Shown here piece after piece: positions 1 to 11,828 of a stretch of 64,000 nucleotides of DNA. Source of the stretch: Caprella mutica (lineage: Eukaryota; Arthropoda; Malacostraca; Amphipoda; Caprellidae); contig CANNZV010001471.1 of NCBI GenBank assembly GCA_947561585.1, positions 124,001-188,000 on the forward strand. The letters are read 5' to 3'. Position numbers and translations under genes: made by a program. Position 1 is the stretch's first letter. Every line of letters starts with the position of its first letter. Under the pieces are notes generated by a model. That model did not search any database and was not told the DNA's origin. It saw nothing but the letters and a program-made list of their open reading frames with translations.

Positions 1-1535
1 CATCAATTCGACACACTATGTGCCAAGCTGGGTTAGCTCGATTACTTTTATTAGCTCCGTTTGAACGCGCCTTTTATGGGGCATTTAATTAAAACACTGT
101 GCCCAGGAGAGAATGATGTACTGCTGCCTGGCTGGATTAGCTTCTGAGACCATTAGAGGTTTAAGCACCTTCTACACTGCCTGTGTCACCTCTGTTTGTT
201 TAGAAAGATTTGAAAGCTTTTTGACACGGTGGACCTAATGGTAGGTACTCATTGTAATTTATTAATGGGACTATATACTTTGTATGGTGTAGTTTATTAG
301 GAGTAATTGAATAATTAATTATTTGAATAAAAATACACATTTTAAAGAAAGATTTGCATGAAGAGAAATTTGATTTACAAGAAATTTAAATTTTAAGTTC
401 GTTGAAGTCTCAAACAGAAATACGTTAATTTCAATCCACTGATTAGTTTTAGGAATTATTATTTTCTAAAGGATTACCGTGAAAAATTAGTTAATTTCAA
501 TATGATAAAATTGTGCAGACAAACAAAATCTCTGTGCCCTTCCTATTCCTCATCATTCAATTCTTTACACAGGGTGACTCTTTTTATTCATTTGTAATTA
601 ACCTCATTTGAGAACCAGATGATTTTCTTTACTTTGTGTTGATGAATGTTATGTTGAAGTGAATGAAAGAGCATCAACAGCATTGCAACGCAAACGCAGA
701 AATTACTTCTAATTCTAAATTACTTTTAATTCTAAATTACTTCTAATTCTAAATTACTTCTAATTCAATGAAGTCTTTGACATCAAAAGAAGCTTCTAAA
801 ATATTAAATCTATTAGAAAATCATTGAAGAAAAGAAGCAAGAAATTCTTTTGTGCCTTTAAGAAAATAGAGGTTAAATTTAAGGGAAATAGATATCAAAG
901 TTTAGTATATTTAATTCATTTAATATTAAAAAGATAAAAACTTCTAAATCAATTCTATAACATCCATGTACGTTTGCTTTAAAATATAGCGTTGAAAAGG
1001 ATATATTTATATACATATATTTTATATATTCCGTATAGTGTTGATAGAATATTTCCGAGGATATATCCTGGATGTTTAAAATGGCGAAAACAAAGTTGTT
1101 TGTAGTGTGATCAGTACACTGATTGCCCTCTCAATAAAAACATTCAATAACAAGATAAATAAACAAGAATATTCTTCGCAACAAGGGGAAACAAAGATAA
1201 AATCCAAAGGGAAACAACGAGAAAAGACTTTATATTCTTGCATCTGTGATTAATTGTATGTACTGAGGACATATTGCTTCATATTGTGAATTAAAAACAC
1301 ACTTTCAATTATTAAAGAGGGAAAGACAACTTAATATGTGGTCTTTCGTATAATCCGCACATAATCCCTCCATGCGGCAGTGATATAGTTTATCAACCTT
1401 CATAACTTAGGAACACCCACACAGGAATTAATTAGTAGACATGAATATAAATGAATAACTTGAAAGAATAAATTACAAGACTTTGATGTTTATACAGTGA
1501 CTCTATATATGCTGATCTTCCAGATTCAATATATA
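1..1535. other. unique AT-rich sequence, no gene seen
   Basis: No convincing reading frame. The first about 180 bases are less AT-rich than what follows and look like a conserved non-coding island. A short degenerate 15-bp tandem repeat built on TTCTAAATTAC lies at about 703-767. The remainder is plain AT-rich DNA. Confidence 0.5.
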
Positions 1536-2030
1536 GTGCCTACAGGCCTCATCTACAGTGTCTACAGGCCTCATCATCTACAGTGTCTACAGGCCTCATC
1601 ATCTACAATGTCTACAGGCCTCATCTACAGTGTCTACAGGCCTCATCTACAGTGTCTACAGGCCTCATCATCTACAGTGTCTACAGGCCTCTCTATCTAC
1701 AGTGTCTACAGGCCTCTCTATCTACAGTGTCTACAGGCCTCATCATCTACAGTGTCTACAGGCCTCTCTATCTACAGTGTCTACAGGCCTCTCTATCTAC
1801 AGTGTCTACAGGCCTCATCATCTACAGTGTCTACAGGCCTCTCTATCTACAGTGTCTACAGGCCTCTCTATCTACAGTGTCTACAGGCCTCTCTATCTAC
1901 AGTGTCTACAGGCCTCTCTATCTACAGTGTCTACAGGCCTCTCTATCTATAGTGTCTACAGGCCTCTCTATCTACAGTGTCTACAGGCCTCTCTATCTAC
2001 AGTGTCTCTACAATCTACAGGCCTCATCTT
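1536..2030. repeat. minisatellite, 24-25 bp unit, about 20 copies
   Basis: The unit alternates between forms containing CTACAGGCCTCATCATCTAC and CTACAGGCCTCTCTATCTAC, each followed by AGTGT. Long open frames across it in all three forward frames are products of the repeat, not genes. The array shares words with the array at 4476-4735. Confidence 0.95.
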
Positions 2031-2380
2031 CTATATGGCCTACTCGATTCTAAAGTATCTAATGGTTTCATAATCTAAAAGTTGGATCTGCTATGAATCT
2101 ATATGTTTTATGTACATCTGAAATACATTCATCAACTATATATACAGCATGGTGTTATTATGAACTATCCACGCATATAAGTGTACCAGAGAGATGTTCA
2201 TACCATTCCATCATTCACAGTGTACAATAAGCCTTGGTTTAGTGAATTATAAATTATGTTTCATTAGATATTCCATTTCGTTATTTCGCTATTTTTTCAC
2301 TCATTTAATTACTGAATTACATTTCTGTTTTGTTAACTTTATTGAGGCTTTTTACTTCTGAAACTTTATATCGAGTTATA

Positions 2381-2665
2381 TAAAAGTGTCAATTGTATCT
2401 AGGATACGAGATTGACACACATAAAGGTGGCAATTGTATCTAGGATACGAGATCGACACACATAAAGGTGGCAATTGTATCTAGGATACGAGATCGACAC
2501 ACATAAAGGTGGCAATTGTATCTAGGATACGAGATCGACACACATAAAGGTGACAATAGTATCTAGGATACGAGATCGACACACATAAAGGTGGCAATTG
2601 TATCTAGGATACGAGATCGCCATAAAGGTGGTCCTCTGTTGCCAATTGTATCAAGGATACAAGAG
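2381..2665. repeat. minisatellite, 41 bp unit, about 6 copies
   Basis: The unit carries TGTATCTAGGATACGAGAT, which includes the imperfect palindrome TATC-TAG-GATA, then CGACACACAT. The last copies are degenerate. Confidence 0.92.
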
Positions 2666-3123
2666 ATTTGTTACACTCTTTTGAGGTCAAAGGAAACCTT
2701 CCCGTGAAGATGGAAACTATTTATTAAAGTGAAAAGAAAAGGAGAAATAAACATCTAATGGGGCTACATTCCTTTGAACATTAACATGGAGATTCATTTT
2801 ATTTTAATGTGAACAAATATAAGTTGAATATCGTCAGTCCATGAAGTACACATAAATAATCATATATGCGGTTTCAGACATGAATATTGTTCGTTCGAAA
2901 AGATATTATTTGTAAGTAGAGGCAAGCTGATTACAAATAGCCATCATAGAATAGAAGAAAGAGTATATTTACAAGTATATTCTGGAGAGGATTTGCTACT
3001 ATGATATCATTCACAGAATATACTTATATTTATAGTATAGTGAAGAGCTTCATGAAAACTAAAATGTTTTATTTCAAATATTATTGTTTTATAGCAAATA
3101 TTGTGTTTATATATCAAGTAATT
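2666..3123. other. AT-rich sequence, nothing seen
   Basis: No reading frame, RNA gene or repeat recognised. Confidence 0.5.
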
Positions 3124-3232
3124 GCAGGTACCATGAATAACAATTAAAATAAAAGCTAAATACTAGTTGTTATTCTACATTTTTTCTTACGTGTCCGGAA
3201 ATGTGGAACTGACCGATAATTCGTAACTTACC
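3124..3232. mobile_element. palindromic TA-MITE, right half (copy 1)
   Basis: Only the right part of the element is present: a degenerate half of the central palindrome, then the right terminal repeat with GAACTGACCGATAATTCGTA, ending in CTTACC. The left terminal repeat is missing, so this is a truncated copy. Confidence 0.85.
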
Positions 3233-4475
3233 TCAGATGTATACTATAAAACATAGACTTTAAACATTAGCATCCCGACAGGAAGTTGAATATTTAAAAT
3301 GATTAGTAAAGATCTCACAGATATATAAGAATTGCTCGTAACTAATTGAAGTGAGTGCACAGTATGCCTTCTTTTGAAAGAAACAAAGGCCTACATTTCT
3401 AAAGGCTCTGTAACGATGCACCGCAGATGACTTCCAGTTAATGGTCAATTAGACAATGCAACAATTGTTAGGATTGTTAAGATTGTTAGGCCTTTAGTTC
3501 AATGAACAAAATCTCTTCCGAATAACAACAATTGTCTTCAATAGGTATAATTGTTGCGCCATCTTTGCAATGGTCATTAAAACCTATTTCTATAATCAAA
3601 GCTACAATTGATTAATGCTAATTGGAACCTGATAGATTAATTGATTAATAAATATTATGCAGGATTAAACTCACAGAAATCTGGAGCTGGTACGGATTAT
3701 TCGCTACCATCAAAGATTTTCCACAATCTGCAATAACTAGAAATCAATCATTCGAAATCTATTGTTTTAAATTATCATTAAGCATGGTCATAATGTTGTG
3801 TATTGAAATATGAAACAGTTTGCCTGATAACAAGGTAATGAAATACTGTTTTGGTTGTTATGTATTGTTTATTGTGAATGGCGAAATGATTGGCTCAATA
3901 CACAGAAATTAGAGTGATAGCTCTTCCAGTTCTCCAGTTGAGGTCATTACACTGCGGAGAAAATAAAATCAATTTGTCGACTCATTTCACAAAATAGAAC
4001 CTTTGAAAATATTTCTGAAGCTAGAAAGAGTTTGCTGATTTATTATCAATTTATTTTTACTTCATAATTACAGAGTTACAGCAAACATTTCAACTTCCAG
4101 GCTGGAAAACTGATATTTAAACTATGAATATTACTTGGTAAAATTCATACAATTTTGATAATGTAATTTTAAAAGTTTAAAGTGAAGAGTAATTTATTGT
4201 AATGAAATTATCCATTTACTAGCGATGACAATAATGAAACTACTGCAAGAAAGATTTACCTTAGTGGTTAGCAAGAAAAGCCATGTGAAAAGCCTTGTGA
4301 AGAGGATTAAAAACCATTAATACACATATACTACAGTTGCTCCATGCCTTTCCAAATTATTATGTCTCTAGTATAGCTTTAATCATTTATAGTGTCTCTT
4401 AATTAGATGTATCATCAATATATACGGTGTCTTTAGATTTCATCTTCTATATACAGTGTCTTTAAAATTCATCAT
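3233..4475. other. AT-rich unique sequence, no gene seen
   Basis: A 62-codon minus-strand frame at 3260-3448 runs through AT-rich DNA and is not convincing. Degenerate words related to the next array (GTGTCTTTAGATTTCATC and similar) appear from about 4385. Confidence 0.5.
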
Positions 4476-4735
4476 CTAACGTGTCTCCATATGTCTCTCT
4501 ATCTCTACAGTGTCTCTATATGTCTCGCTATCTCTTCAGTGTCACCATGTCTCTCTAGCTACAGTTTCTCTATCTCTACAGTGTCACCATGTCTCTATCT
4601 CTACAGCGCACATGTCTCTATCTCTACAGCGCACATGTCTCTATCTTTACAGTGTCTCCATGTTTGTATCTCTACAGTGTCTCCATGTCTCTATCTCTAC
4701 AGCGCACATGTCTCTATCTTTACAGTGTCACCATT
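4476..4735. repeat. degenerate minisatellite, about 24 bp unit
   Basis: Repeated TGTCTCTATCTCTACAG followed by either TGTC or CGCACA. It shares the words CTACAGTGTCT and AGGCCTC (about 4759) with the array at 1536-2030, so the two may be related. Overlapping open frames here are repeat products. Confidence 0.88.
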
Positions 4736-5540
4736 CAACACTCATCATCTGTATTCAGGCCTCAGTATCCAGCAAGCAATCTTCAGAACGTAAATGCTCC
4801 AATGGTCATTAACATGGTAACATAAGATCTATATTCTAAAGATGCACAACTGTGCTTTTAAAATTCAGTTACAGAGAAGTCGTTGCCATCTGTTATGAAT
4901 AACAAATCAAAATAGGTAATTGACTCATCTCAATTTGGCGACACAAATCATTCAATCATCAAGAGATGCTGCAATCAAATCACTTTTCTCAATCAAAGGA
5001 GGTTATATTATTATGTAACATAGACTTTAGGGTTCACTTTCTTTAGTTTTGATGGGAATCTAACAAAATAGAAATGATGGAGCTATTAGGTTTAAATAAT
5101 GATCGAAAAACGAATTAGATAGAGTTAAACCAACTGCAAATTATTAGTAAAATCCCTCATCTAAATTATTCTTGATATCATAGCATAACCTAGCTAGTGT
5201 AGCACCTTTTTCTCAGCAAATTATGGTTTAGACATTTACTTTAAAGTTAAGAAATAATTCATTTAAGAAGTTAATAAATAAGATTTTGAAATATACTAGA
5301 TGTATGTACTATCAAAGAGAAATCACGGCATGATGCTAAATTCATTAATTTAAATCTACCCAGACCAAATATAAAATATGTAAGCATTACAATAATAGTT
5401 TCATTTCATTTAAATTAATTAAACTGTTAGAAATAATTGCAGGTAATCTTATTCTCAGACTGTACATCATAATATTTTAAACAAAATAGCAAGTAGGTAC
5501 AGGAGATATCCCTACTAATAGTGTGACATTGTCTTGGATA
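4736..5540. other. AT-rich sequence, nothing seen
   Basis: No gene or repeat recognised. Confidence 0.5.
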
Positions 5541-6028
5541 GGTACTGTGTAGTGTGTACTGTGTAGTGTGTGTAGTGTACTGTGTACTAGCTGTGTAGTG
5601 TGTACTGTGTAGTGTACTGTGTAGTGTACTGAGTAGTGTGTACTGTGTAGTGTACTGTGTAGTGTACTGTGTAGTGTGTACTGTGTAGTGTACTGTGTAG
5701 TGCACTGTGTATTGTGTACTGTGTAGTGTACTGTGTAGTGTACTGTGTAGTGTACTGTGTAGTGTACTGTGTAGTGTACTGTGTAGTGTGCTGTGTAGTG
5801 TGTACTGTGTAGTGTACTGTGTAGTGTACTGTGTAGTGTACTGTGTAGTGTACTGTGTAGTGTACTGTGTAGTGTGCTGTGTAGTGTGTACCGTGTAGTG
5901 TACTGTGTAGTGTGTGTAGTGTATTGTGTACTAGCTGTGTACTGTACTCTGTACTAGCTGTGTACTGTACTCTGTAGTTTACTGTGTAGTGTGTGTAGTG
6001 TATTGTATACTAGCTGTGTACTGTGTAG
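5541..6028. repeat. minisatellite, 12 bp unit TGTAGTGTACTG
   Basis: About 40 units of TGTAGTGTACTG, with insertions of TGTG and of CTAGCTGTG near both ends. Cysteine/valine-rich frames in both directions are repeat products. Confidence 0.95.
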
Positions 6029-6165
6029 TAGGGACATTCAGATGTGTTATTTATGTCTCTCTTTTGTTAAAGGATTAGCGAAGTACTCCACCATTTACTC
6101 GATTCACTCAATAGTGATTGTGGTGTTGCTGTCCTCAGTAATATATTTTATCGAAAGATATCTAG

Positions 6166-6300
6166 GGTAAGCTACGAATTATCGGTCAGTTCCACATCTT
6201 TGGACATTTATAAAAAACGATATAATCATTATTATTCAATTTTATCTTAATTGTTATCCATATGATACCAGCAGGTGCCAATAATTATAAAAAAATGGAT
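6166..6300. mobile_element. palindromic TA-MITE, left half (copy 2)
   Basis: Starts directly after TA with GGGTAAGCTACGAATTATCG, continues with GTCAGTTCCACATC and reaches a decayed central palindrome (GTTATCCATATGATACC). The right terminal repeat is absent. Confidence 0.85.
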
Positions 6301-7011
6301 TATAAATTATCTGAGTATGTGTGATTATTTTAGTACTATTTTTTTCATCACAAGATATCACTCTTTGACTTCAGCAGGTTTCAGAAAAGGGTGAAGCGTT
6401 AAAATCGTGACGGTGGCTACATCGATCAGAACACCGGGGAGTCCGGGACACTCTCTGGATAACGTCTAAAATGAAAAGGGTACTAGAATGTACATTTACA
6501 TATGCTAATATATAACTAGTTAGAGAGTGCATGTACAGGGAAGCGTTTGTACTATAGTACTGGTAGATTGTACCAATATGAAATAAAGATGGGATTATTA
6601 TATTGCCTATGTCATGAATAATGGGAGATATATTTCTATACACTTAGAAATGCATTGATGAATGAGAGAGATATGAATATGTACCTATATTGATATCATT
6701 TGCTGCTTGAACATTTTCCATGAATATATTTATTATTTATTTAACTATTAGAGAAACAATTAAATATAACCGTAAAAAAAAATTCAAATTTGTATTAAAG
6801 GATAGTGAGATATATTATTTCAATATATAATATAGGTTATATTATTTCAATATATGATATAGGATATATTGTTGCAATATATTATATAGGATAGAGTTTT
6901 GCAATATATAGCCAATGGGGATATTGGTAGTGATAGATACTATAGTGCCTGGGGATAGGATTTATATTCAAATTTATCTTGTAACTAACTACACAGGGAA
7001 CAGTCACGATT
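6301..7011. other. AT-rich sequence with a small 3-copy repeat
   Basis: About 6801-6905 holds three degenerate copies of a roughly 43-bp unit around TTTCAATATATAATATAGG. A 90-codon minus-strand frame at 6371-6643 has no recognisable features. Confidence 0.55.
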
Positions 7012-7525
7012 GTATAGTGAGCAAGACGACAATCTATAGTGAACAAGACGACACTTTATAGTGAACAAGACGACACCTTATAGTGAACATGACGACACTA
7101 TAGTGAACAAGAGGACACTATATAGTGAGCAAGAGGACACTATAGAGAAAAAGAGGACACTGTAGTGAACAAGACGACACTATATAGTGAACAAGACGAC
7201 ATTTTATAGTGAACAAGACGACAATTTATAGTGAACAAGACGACACTTTATAGTGAACAAGACGACACTTTATAGTGAACAAGAGGACACTATAGTGAAC
7301 AAGACGACACTATATAGTGAACAAGACGACACTTTATAGTGAACAAGACGACACTATATAGTGAGCAAGACGACACTTTATATAGTGAACAAGACGACAC
7401 TATATAGTGAGCAAGACGACACTTTATAGTGAACAAGATGACACTATATTGAACAAGAGGACACTATAGTGAACAAGAGGACGCTATAGTGAACAAGAGG
7501 ACGCTATATAGTGAACAGACGACTA
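7012..7525. repeat. minisatellite, 17-23 bp unit, TATAGTGAACAAGACGACAC
   Basis: About 23 units of variable length. G/C variants (GACGAC or GAGGAC) and one- or two-TATA variants are interspersed. The TATAGTGAAC word also occurs in the terminal repeats of the pogo-like element at 42143-42386. Confidence 0.95.
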
Positions 7526-8435
7526 AATGACATCAATATTGAAAAGGGACGATATATCAAGTAATAAATTCTCCCACAGAGGTTAGCCAAAGAAAGACCG
7601 TGTATTTTTTATAGTAATTTATGTATGCGCATAGATAGAAAACATATAAAGCTTTAAATTGAGTTATTAATAGATAGATACATTTCAAATATACTATGAA
7701 TAGTGAAGGATATCATAGAGAAAAATACTGAATATGATATGGAGATAACTTGAAATGAAAAGTCTCTTTCAGAGGCTTTGCATATTATTCACAGCTTTCA
7801 GAATATGGAATTATTGTTTTAAATATTGCAATGAAAGGATGATGAAAGGGATAAAGAAAGGCATAAAGAGAAAGGACAGGAAATGACTTCCCTTCTCCGT
7901 ATTTCATTTTCCTTCAGGAGAAAACTGATGAAAAACTTTAGACAAGAATTTTGGGTTATGAAGAGTCACAAAATTAATGACATGAGTTATGCCGTTAATG
8001 AATGGTAAATTATATAATGAAGGAATACAATTATTAATTCATGGAGTTATACAATTATTAATTGGAAACTGTGAACTAAAGTATATAACTCGGAATATAA
8101 ATTACAAATCAAATGAGGTAAATCAATCCAAATCTACTATTTATAGGACTGATATCTCCGGTTGCAATGATGTAGAAACAATATATATAAAGTCCAAACA
8201 GTCAATAAGGTTTTTTAATTATGAATATCTTTACGATTGATAAAATATATATTATAAAAACAATGTAATAAATTCTGTGTATTTTCTACTGATATCAATT
8301 GTTCAGTTATAAAAAGAGTATCTATTAAATTAGTTCGCAATGGCAACATTATACGTTATGGCAAAGTAAAAAAAAGAGACTATTGAAGTCTTCTGAAGCG
8401 AAAGATGCCATTTTAATGCTTCGAATGAAAACAGA
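7526..8435. other. AT-rich sequence, no convincing gene
   Basis: An 83-codon plus-strand frame (7989-8240) has no recognisable domain and is asparagine/isoleucine-rich as expected for AT-rich DNA. I do not call it a gene. Confidence 0.5.
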
Positions 8436-9172
8436 TATTAATGTAAACTATTCTATTATTCTATTTCTATTTACTGTATTAATGTAAACTATTCTATTAT
8501 TCTATTTCTATTTACTGTATTAATGTAAACCATTCTATTATTCTATTTCTATTTACTGTATTAATGTAAACCATTCTATTATTCTATTTCTATTTACTGT
8601 ATTAATGTAAACTATTCTATTATTCTATTTCTATTTACTGTATTAATGTAAACTATTCTATTATTCTATTTCTATTTACTGTATTAATGTAAACTATTCT
8701 ATTATTCTATTTCTATTTACTGTATTAATGTAAACCATTCTATTATTCTATTTCTATTTACTGTATTAATGTAAACCATTCTATTATTCTATTTCTATTT
8801 ACTGTATTAATGTAAACCATTCTATTATTCTATTTCTATTTACTGTATTAATGTAAACCATTCTATTATTCTATTTCTATTTACTGTATCAATGTAAACT
8901 ATTCTATTATTCTATTTCTATTTACTGTATTAATGTAAACCATTCTATTATTCTATTTCTATTTACTGTATTAATGTAAACCATTCTATTATTCTATTTC
9001 TATTTACTGTATTAATGTAAACCATTCTATTATTCTATTTCTATTTACTGTATTAATGTAAACCATTCTATTATTCTATTTCTATTTACTGTATCAATGT
9101 AAACCATTCTATTATTCTATTTCTATTTACTGTATCAATGTAAACTATTCTATTATTCTATTTCTATTTACT
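8436..9172. repeat. minisatellite, 41 bp unit, 18 copies
   Basis: Very regular 41-bp period around TCTATTATTCTATTTCTATT. Two diagnostic variants (AAACTATT/AAACCATT and TATTAATG/TATCAATG) are distributed through the array. It ends about 32 bp before a MITE copy. Confidence 0.97.
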
Positions 9173-9204
9173 AATATTAATTGTCGAATGGAATAAAATA
9201 GATG

Positions 9205-9360
9205 GGGTAAGTTCCGAATTATCGGACGGTTATGCAATTTCGATAATAGGAATTAAAGAAGTTTATGATAATTAGAAAAGCGTGCTAATTATTTATTATT
9301 GTATAATTTTTTCTTGTACAATCGAAAATGTGAATCCGACCAATAACTCGTAACTTACCC
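9205..9360. mobile_element. palindromic TA-MITE, full length, 156 bp (copy 3)
   Basis: Starts GGGTAAGTTCCGAATTATCG and ends with its inverted partner CGTAACTTACCC. It belongs to the variant with GGACAGTT/CAATTTCGAT-type terminal repeats. The GGTATC palindromic core is absent. Confidence 0.92.
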
Positions 9361-9747
9361 AAGATGAACGTGCAAAATAGTCATCAGAGATTTTATGAAA
9401 AATATCTAAAAATTATTATAAATAAAATTAAAAATTCATCAGAAAAAATTAATTGACTTCTTCAGAAAAGAAAAGAAAAAGAAGGGAATTAAATTAATTA
9501 TTTAATTGAGTAAATAGATTGGTAATTAGAGTAAGTAACTGTACTCAGTACGGCACTGGACAACACCGGTATACGTTCTCATTTTTGTCATTTGTTGAGA
9601 TGCATTGTTCCACTATAGGTGTACACTGTGTACAGGTATATTTAGGAGAGGTGTGTATAGGGATGATAGAGAAAAGGTATAGGGATTATCTTGCCTAATG
9701 AGACAAAAGTTTGTCTCAGCGAACCTAATCTGTAAGATGGGAAACAA

Positions 9748-9830
9748 CGGAGTACAACGGAACTGCATACAACTTTACTGCATACAACGGAACTGCATGC
9801 AACTGCATACAACGGAACTGCATGCAACTG
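9748..9830. repeat. short tandem repeat, ACAACGGAACTGCAT
   Basis: Four to five alternating units of ACAACGGAACTGCAT and ACAACTGCAT-like sequence. Short frames on both strands are by-products. Confidence 0.85.
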
Positions 9831-11040
9831 AAACATATATTCTATATGCTCACAAATATCTCCAAATTATACCTTTAATTAATGCAACTTTTTATATTGT
9901 AAATTACAATGAGAAAATACGTAATTAAAATTTACAAGCGGATCAATTTTCTCTAGATTGTTTTTAAATACTTTGCATGTTTATCTATTTTATATTTACA
10001 AAAGTATGTCAGAAGAAGCTCTATAAAACTTGAGAAAAGTGTCATAGAGATTTGTAAATAATAATAACATTTTACAAGATGCTTAAGCTTCAATATATTA
10101 TGTGAGAGAATTAAAATAAATATATTTTGTTGGAATAAATTTATTCAGAAGGAATACACAAGTATTGTAAAGTATCAACATTTATATTGTAATTCGAGAG
10201 AAGAAATTGATTCCTCCCAGAAAGATGGTAACGCATATAATTAATTGTTATTACTATTTTAACATATAACTTCAGTTTTCTGAATCAATAATGAACTAGG
10301 TTTCCTCTTCAAAAAAAAACAACGTTAATTAATTCTTACTAAATTTAATAAAGTTGTAATCTAAATTTATTAAACTTGAGAAGAGTCGATGAAGTTCTCC
10401 AATAAAAGTATAGCTAGAACCATGAAGATTATACATATATAACAAAATATGAATAAATTCTATAAAAGGTTATATAAATAAATATTTCTGATAAGTAGAA
10501 ATCATATATTATGATTTAAATTATGGATGATCAGGAAATCAATTTCAGAATTTGTATTTAACAATATTTTTATATACTAAAATTAATTAAGAAGAAAATA
10601 TATATAAAATTCTATCTCAAATCCTAATGAATGTTGAAGCAAAATTATTTTTATTAAATTCTATTTTTCATAAATGATTGCAGAAGTTAAAATGAATTGA
10701 GTTGAAAGATCTTCACACCACATTCCAGTTAATGTGTAGAACTCTAATTACTCATTAATTATTGAAACTGCAGAATCCACGAGATGGCACAGAACAGCGA
10801 GAGGAAATCATTGGAAAGATGCTAAGCCGCAGTGTGTTTCAAGATTAACGTCTCCAGGGTTTCGAACAGTGTGCGCGACAGAGGTTATGAACGGCTAGGG
10901 CGGACAATGGGAGCTATTTGCGGTATGGCACCTCAGACACCTTCGTAGAGCGGCCACACAAAAGAGAACCACCATCCGCTGGAATAAAGACTCACCCACT
11001 TGGAAAACTGTAGTCGTCTGCTTTCTGTCGGTGATTATAA
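9831..11040. other. AT-rich sequence followed by a conserved-looking non-coding island
   Basis: 9831-10690 is AT-rich with nothing recognised. About 10700-11035 is distinctly richer in G+C, has no long frame and carries TAATTACTCATTAATTATTG (homeodomain-type words). I infer a possible regulatory island; conservation was not tested. Confidence 0.4.
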
Positions 11041-11208
11041 GATGGTAGACAGATCATCTATCTACGACCAGATTCGAACCGTAATTTATTAAAAATTTAA
11101 AACACTTTAAGTCCATCGTCTTTCGTCGGACGTTCTAGGCTTTAATGTTTGAGATTTAGATATTTTACGATAAAATACCATCAATAATAAACAATAATAG
11201 CGTTAGTT
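11041..11208 (+). repeat. dispersed repeat family 2, copy A
   Basis: Aligns by eye with 13257-13447 in the same orientation: shared CATCTATCTACGAC, TTTCGTCGGAC and TACGATAAAATACCATCA. The minus strand carries GGTTCGAATCT, which matches a tRNA/SINE B-box consensus, but I see no A-box. Confidence 0.7.
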
Positions 11209-11373
11209 TTCAAACTGAGTGAGGAATGAAGTCAGTAACTGTTCAAATTCTGAACTAACCTCTTACCCTTTGGTTTAATTTGGTAGCTTGTTTGGCTCCA
11301 AACTTGCGACTCTCCACGTAGCTCTCATTAACTTCTTTAAAGCTCCATGGGCCGAAGTTTGAACACCTTTATA

Positions 11374-11828
11374 GTGATGGAGAAGGAGCTCTACTTGGAT
11401 AGGTTATGCTCCATGTGAAGTGATGGAGAAGGAGCTCTACTTGGATAGGTTATGCTCCATGTGAAGTGATGGAGAAGGAGCTCTACTTAGATAGGTTATG
11501 CTCCATGTGAGGTGATGGAGAAGGAGCTTTACTTAGATAGGTTATGCTCCATGTGAAGTGATGGAGAAGGAGCTCTACTTGGATAGGTTATGCTCCATGT
11601 GAGGTGATGGAGAAGGAGCTTACTTAGATAGGTTATGCTCCATGTGAAGTGATGGAGAAGGAGCTCTACTTGGATAGGTTATGCTCCATGTGAGGTGATG
11701 GAGAAGGAGCTCTACTTAGATATGTTATGCTCCATACGAGGTGATGGAGAAAGAGCTCTACTTAGATAGGTTATGCTCCATGCGAGGTGATGGAGAAGGA
11801 GCTCAACTTAGATAGGTTATGCTCCATT
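11374..11828. repeat. minisatellite, 46 bp unit, about 10 copies
   Basis: The unit contains GTGATGGAGAAGGAGCTCTA then GGTTATGCTCCATG. Point variants (GTGAAG/GTGAGG, TTGGATAGG/TTAGATAGG) mark individual copies. Confidence 0.96.

Noticed and set aside
1497..2073. Three overlapping 151-171 codon frames
   Set aside because: All lie within the 24-25 bp minisatellite and are open in three frames at once, as expected from a repeat unit without stops.
5427..5898. Cys/Val- and Thr/Tyr-rich frames on both strands
   Set aside because: Products of the TGTAGTGTACTG array.
11070..11085. tRNA gene from the GGTTCGAATCT B-box (minus strand)
   Set aside because: No A-box at the right distance and no cloverleaf; explained as part of repeat family 2.
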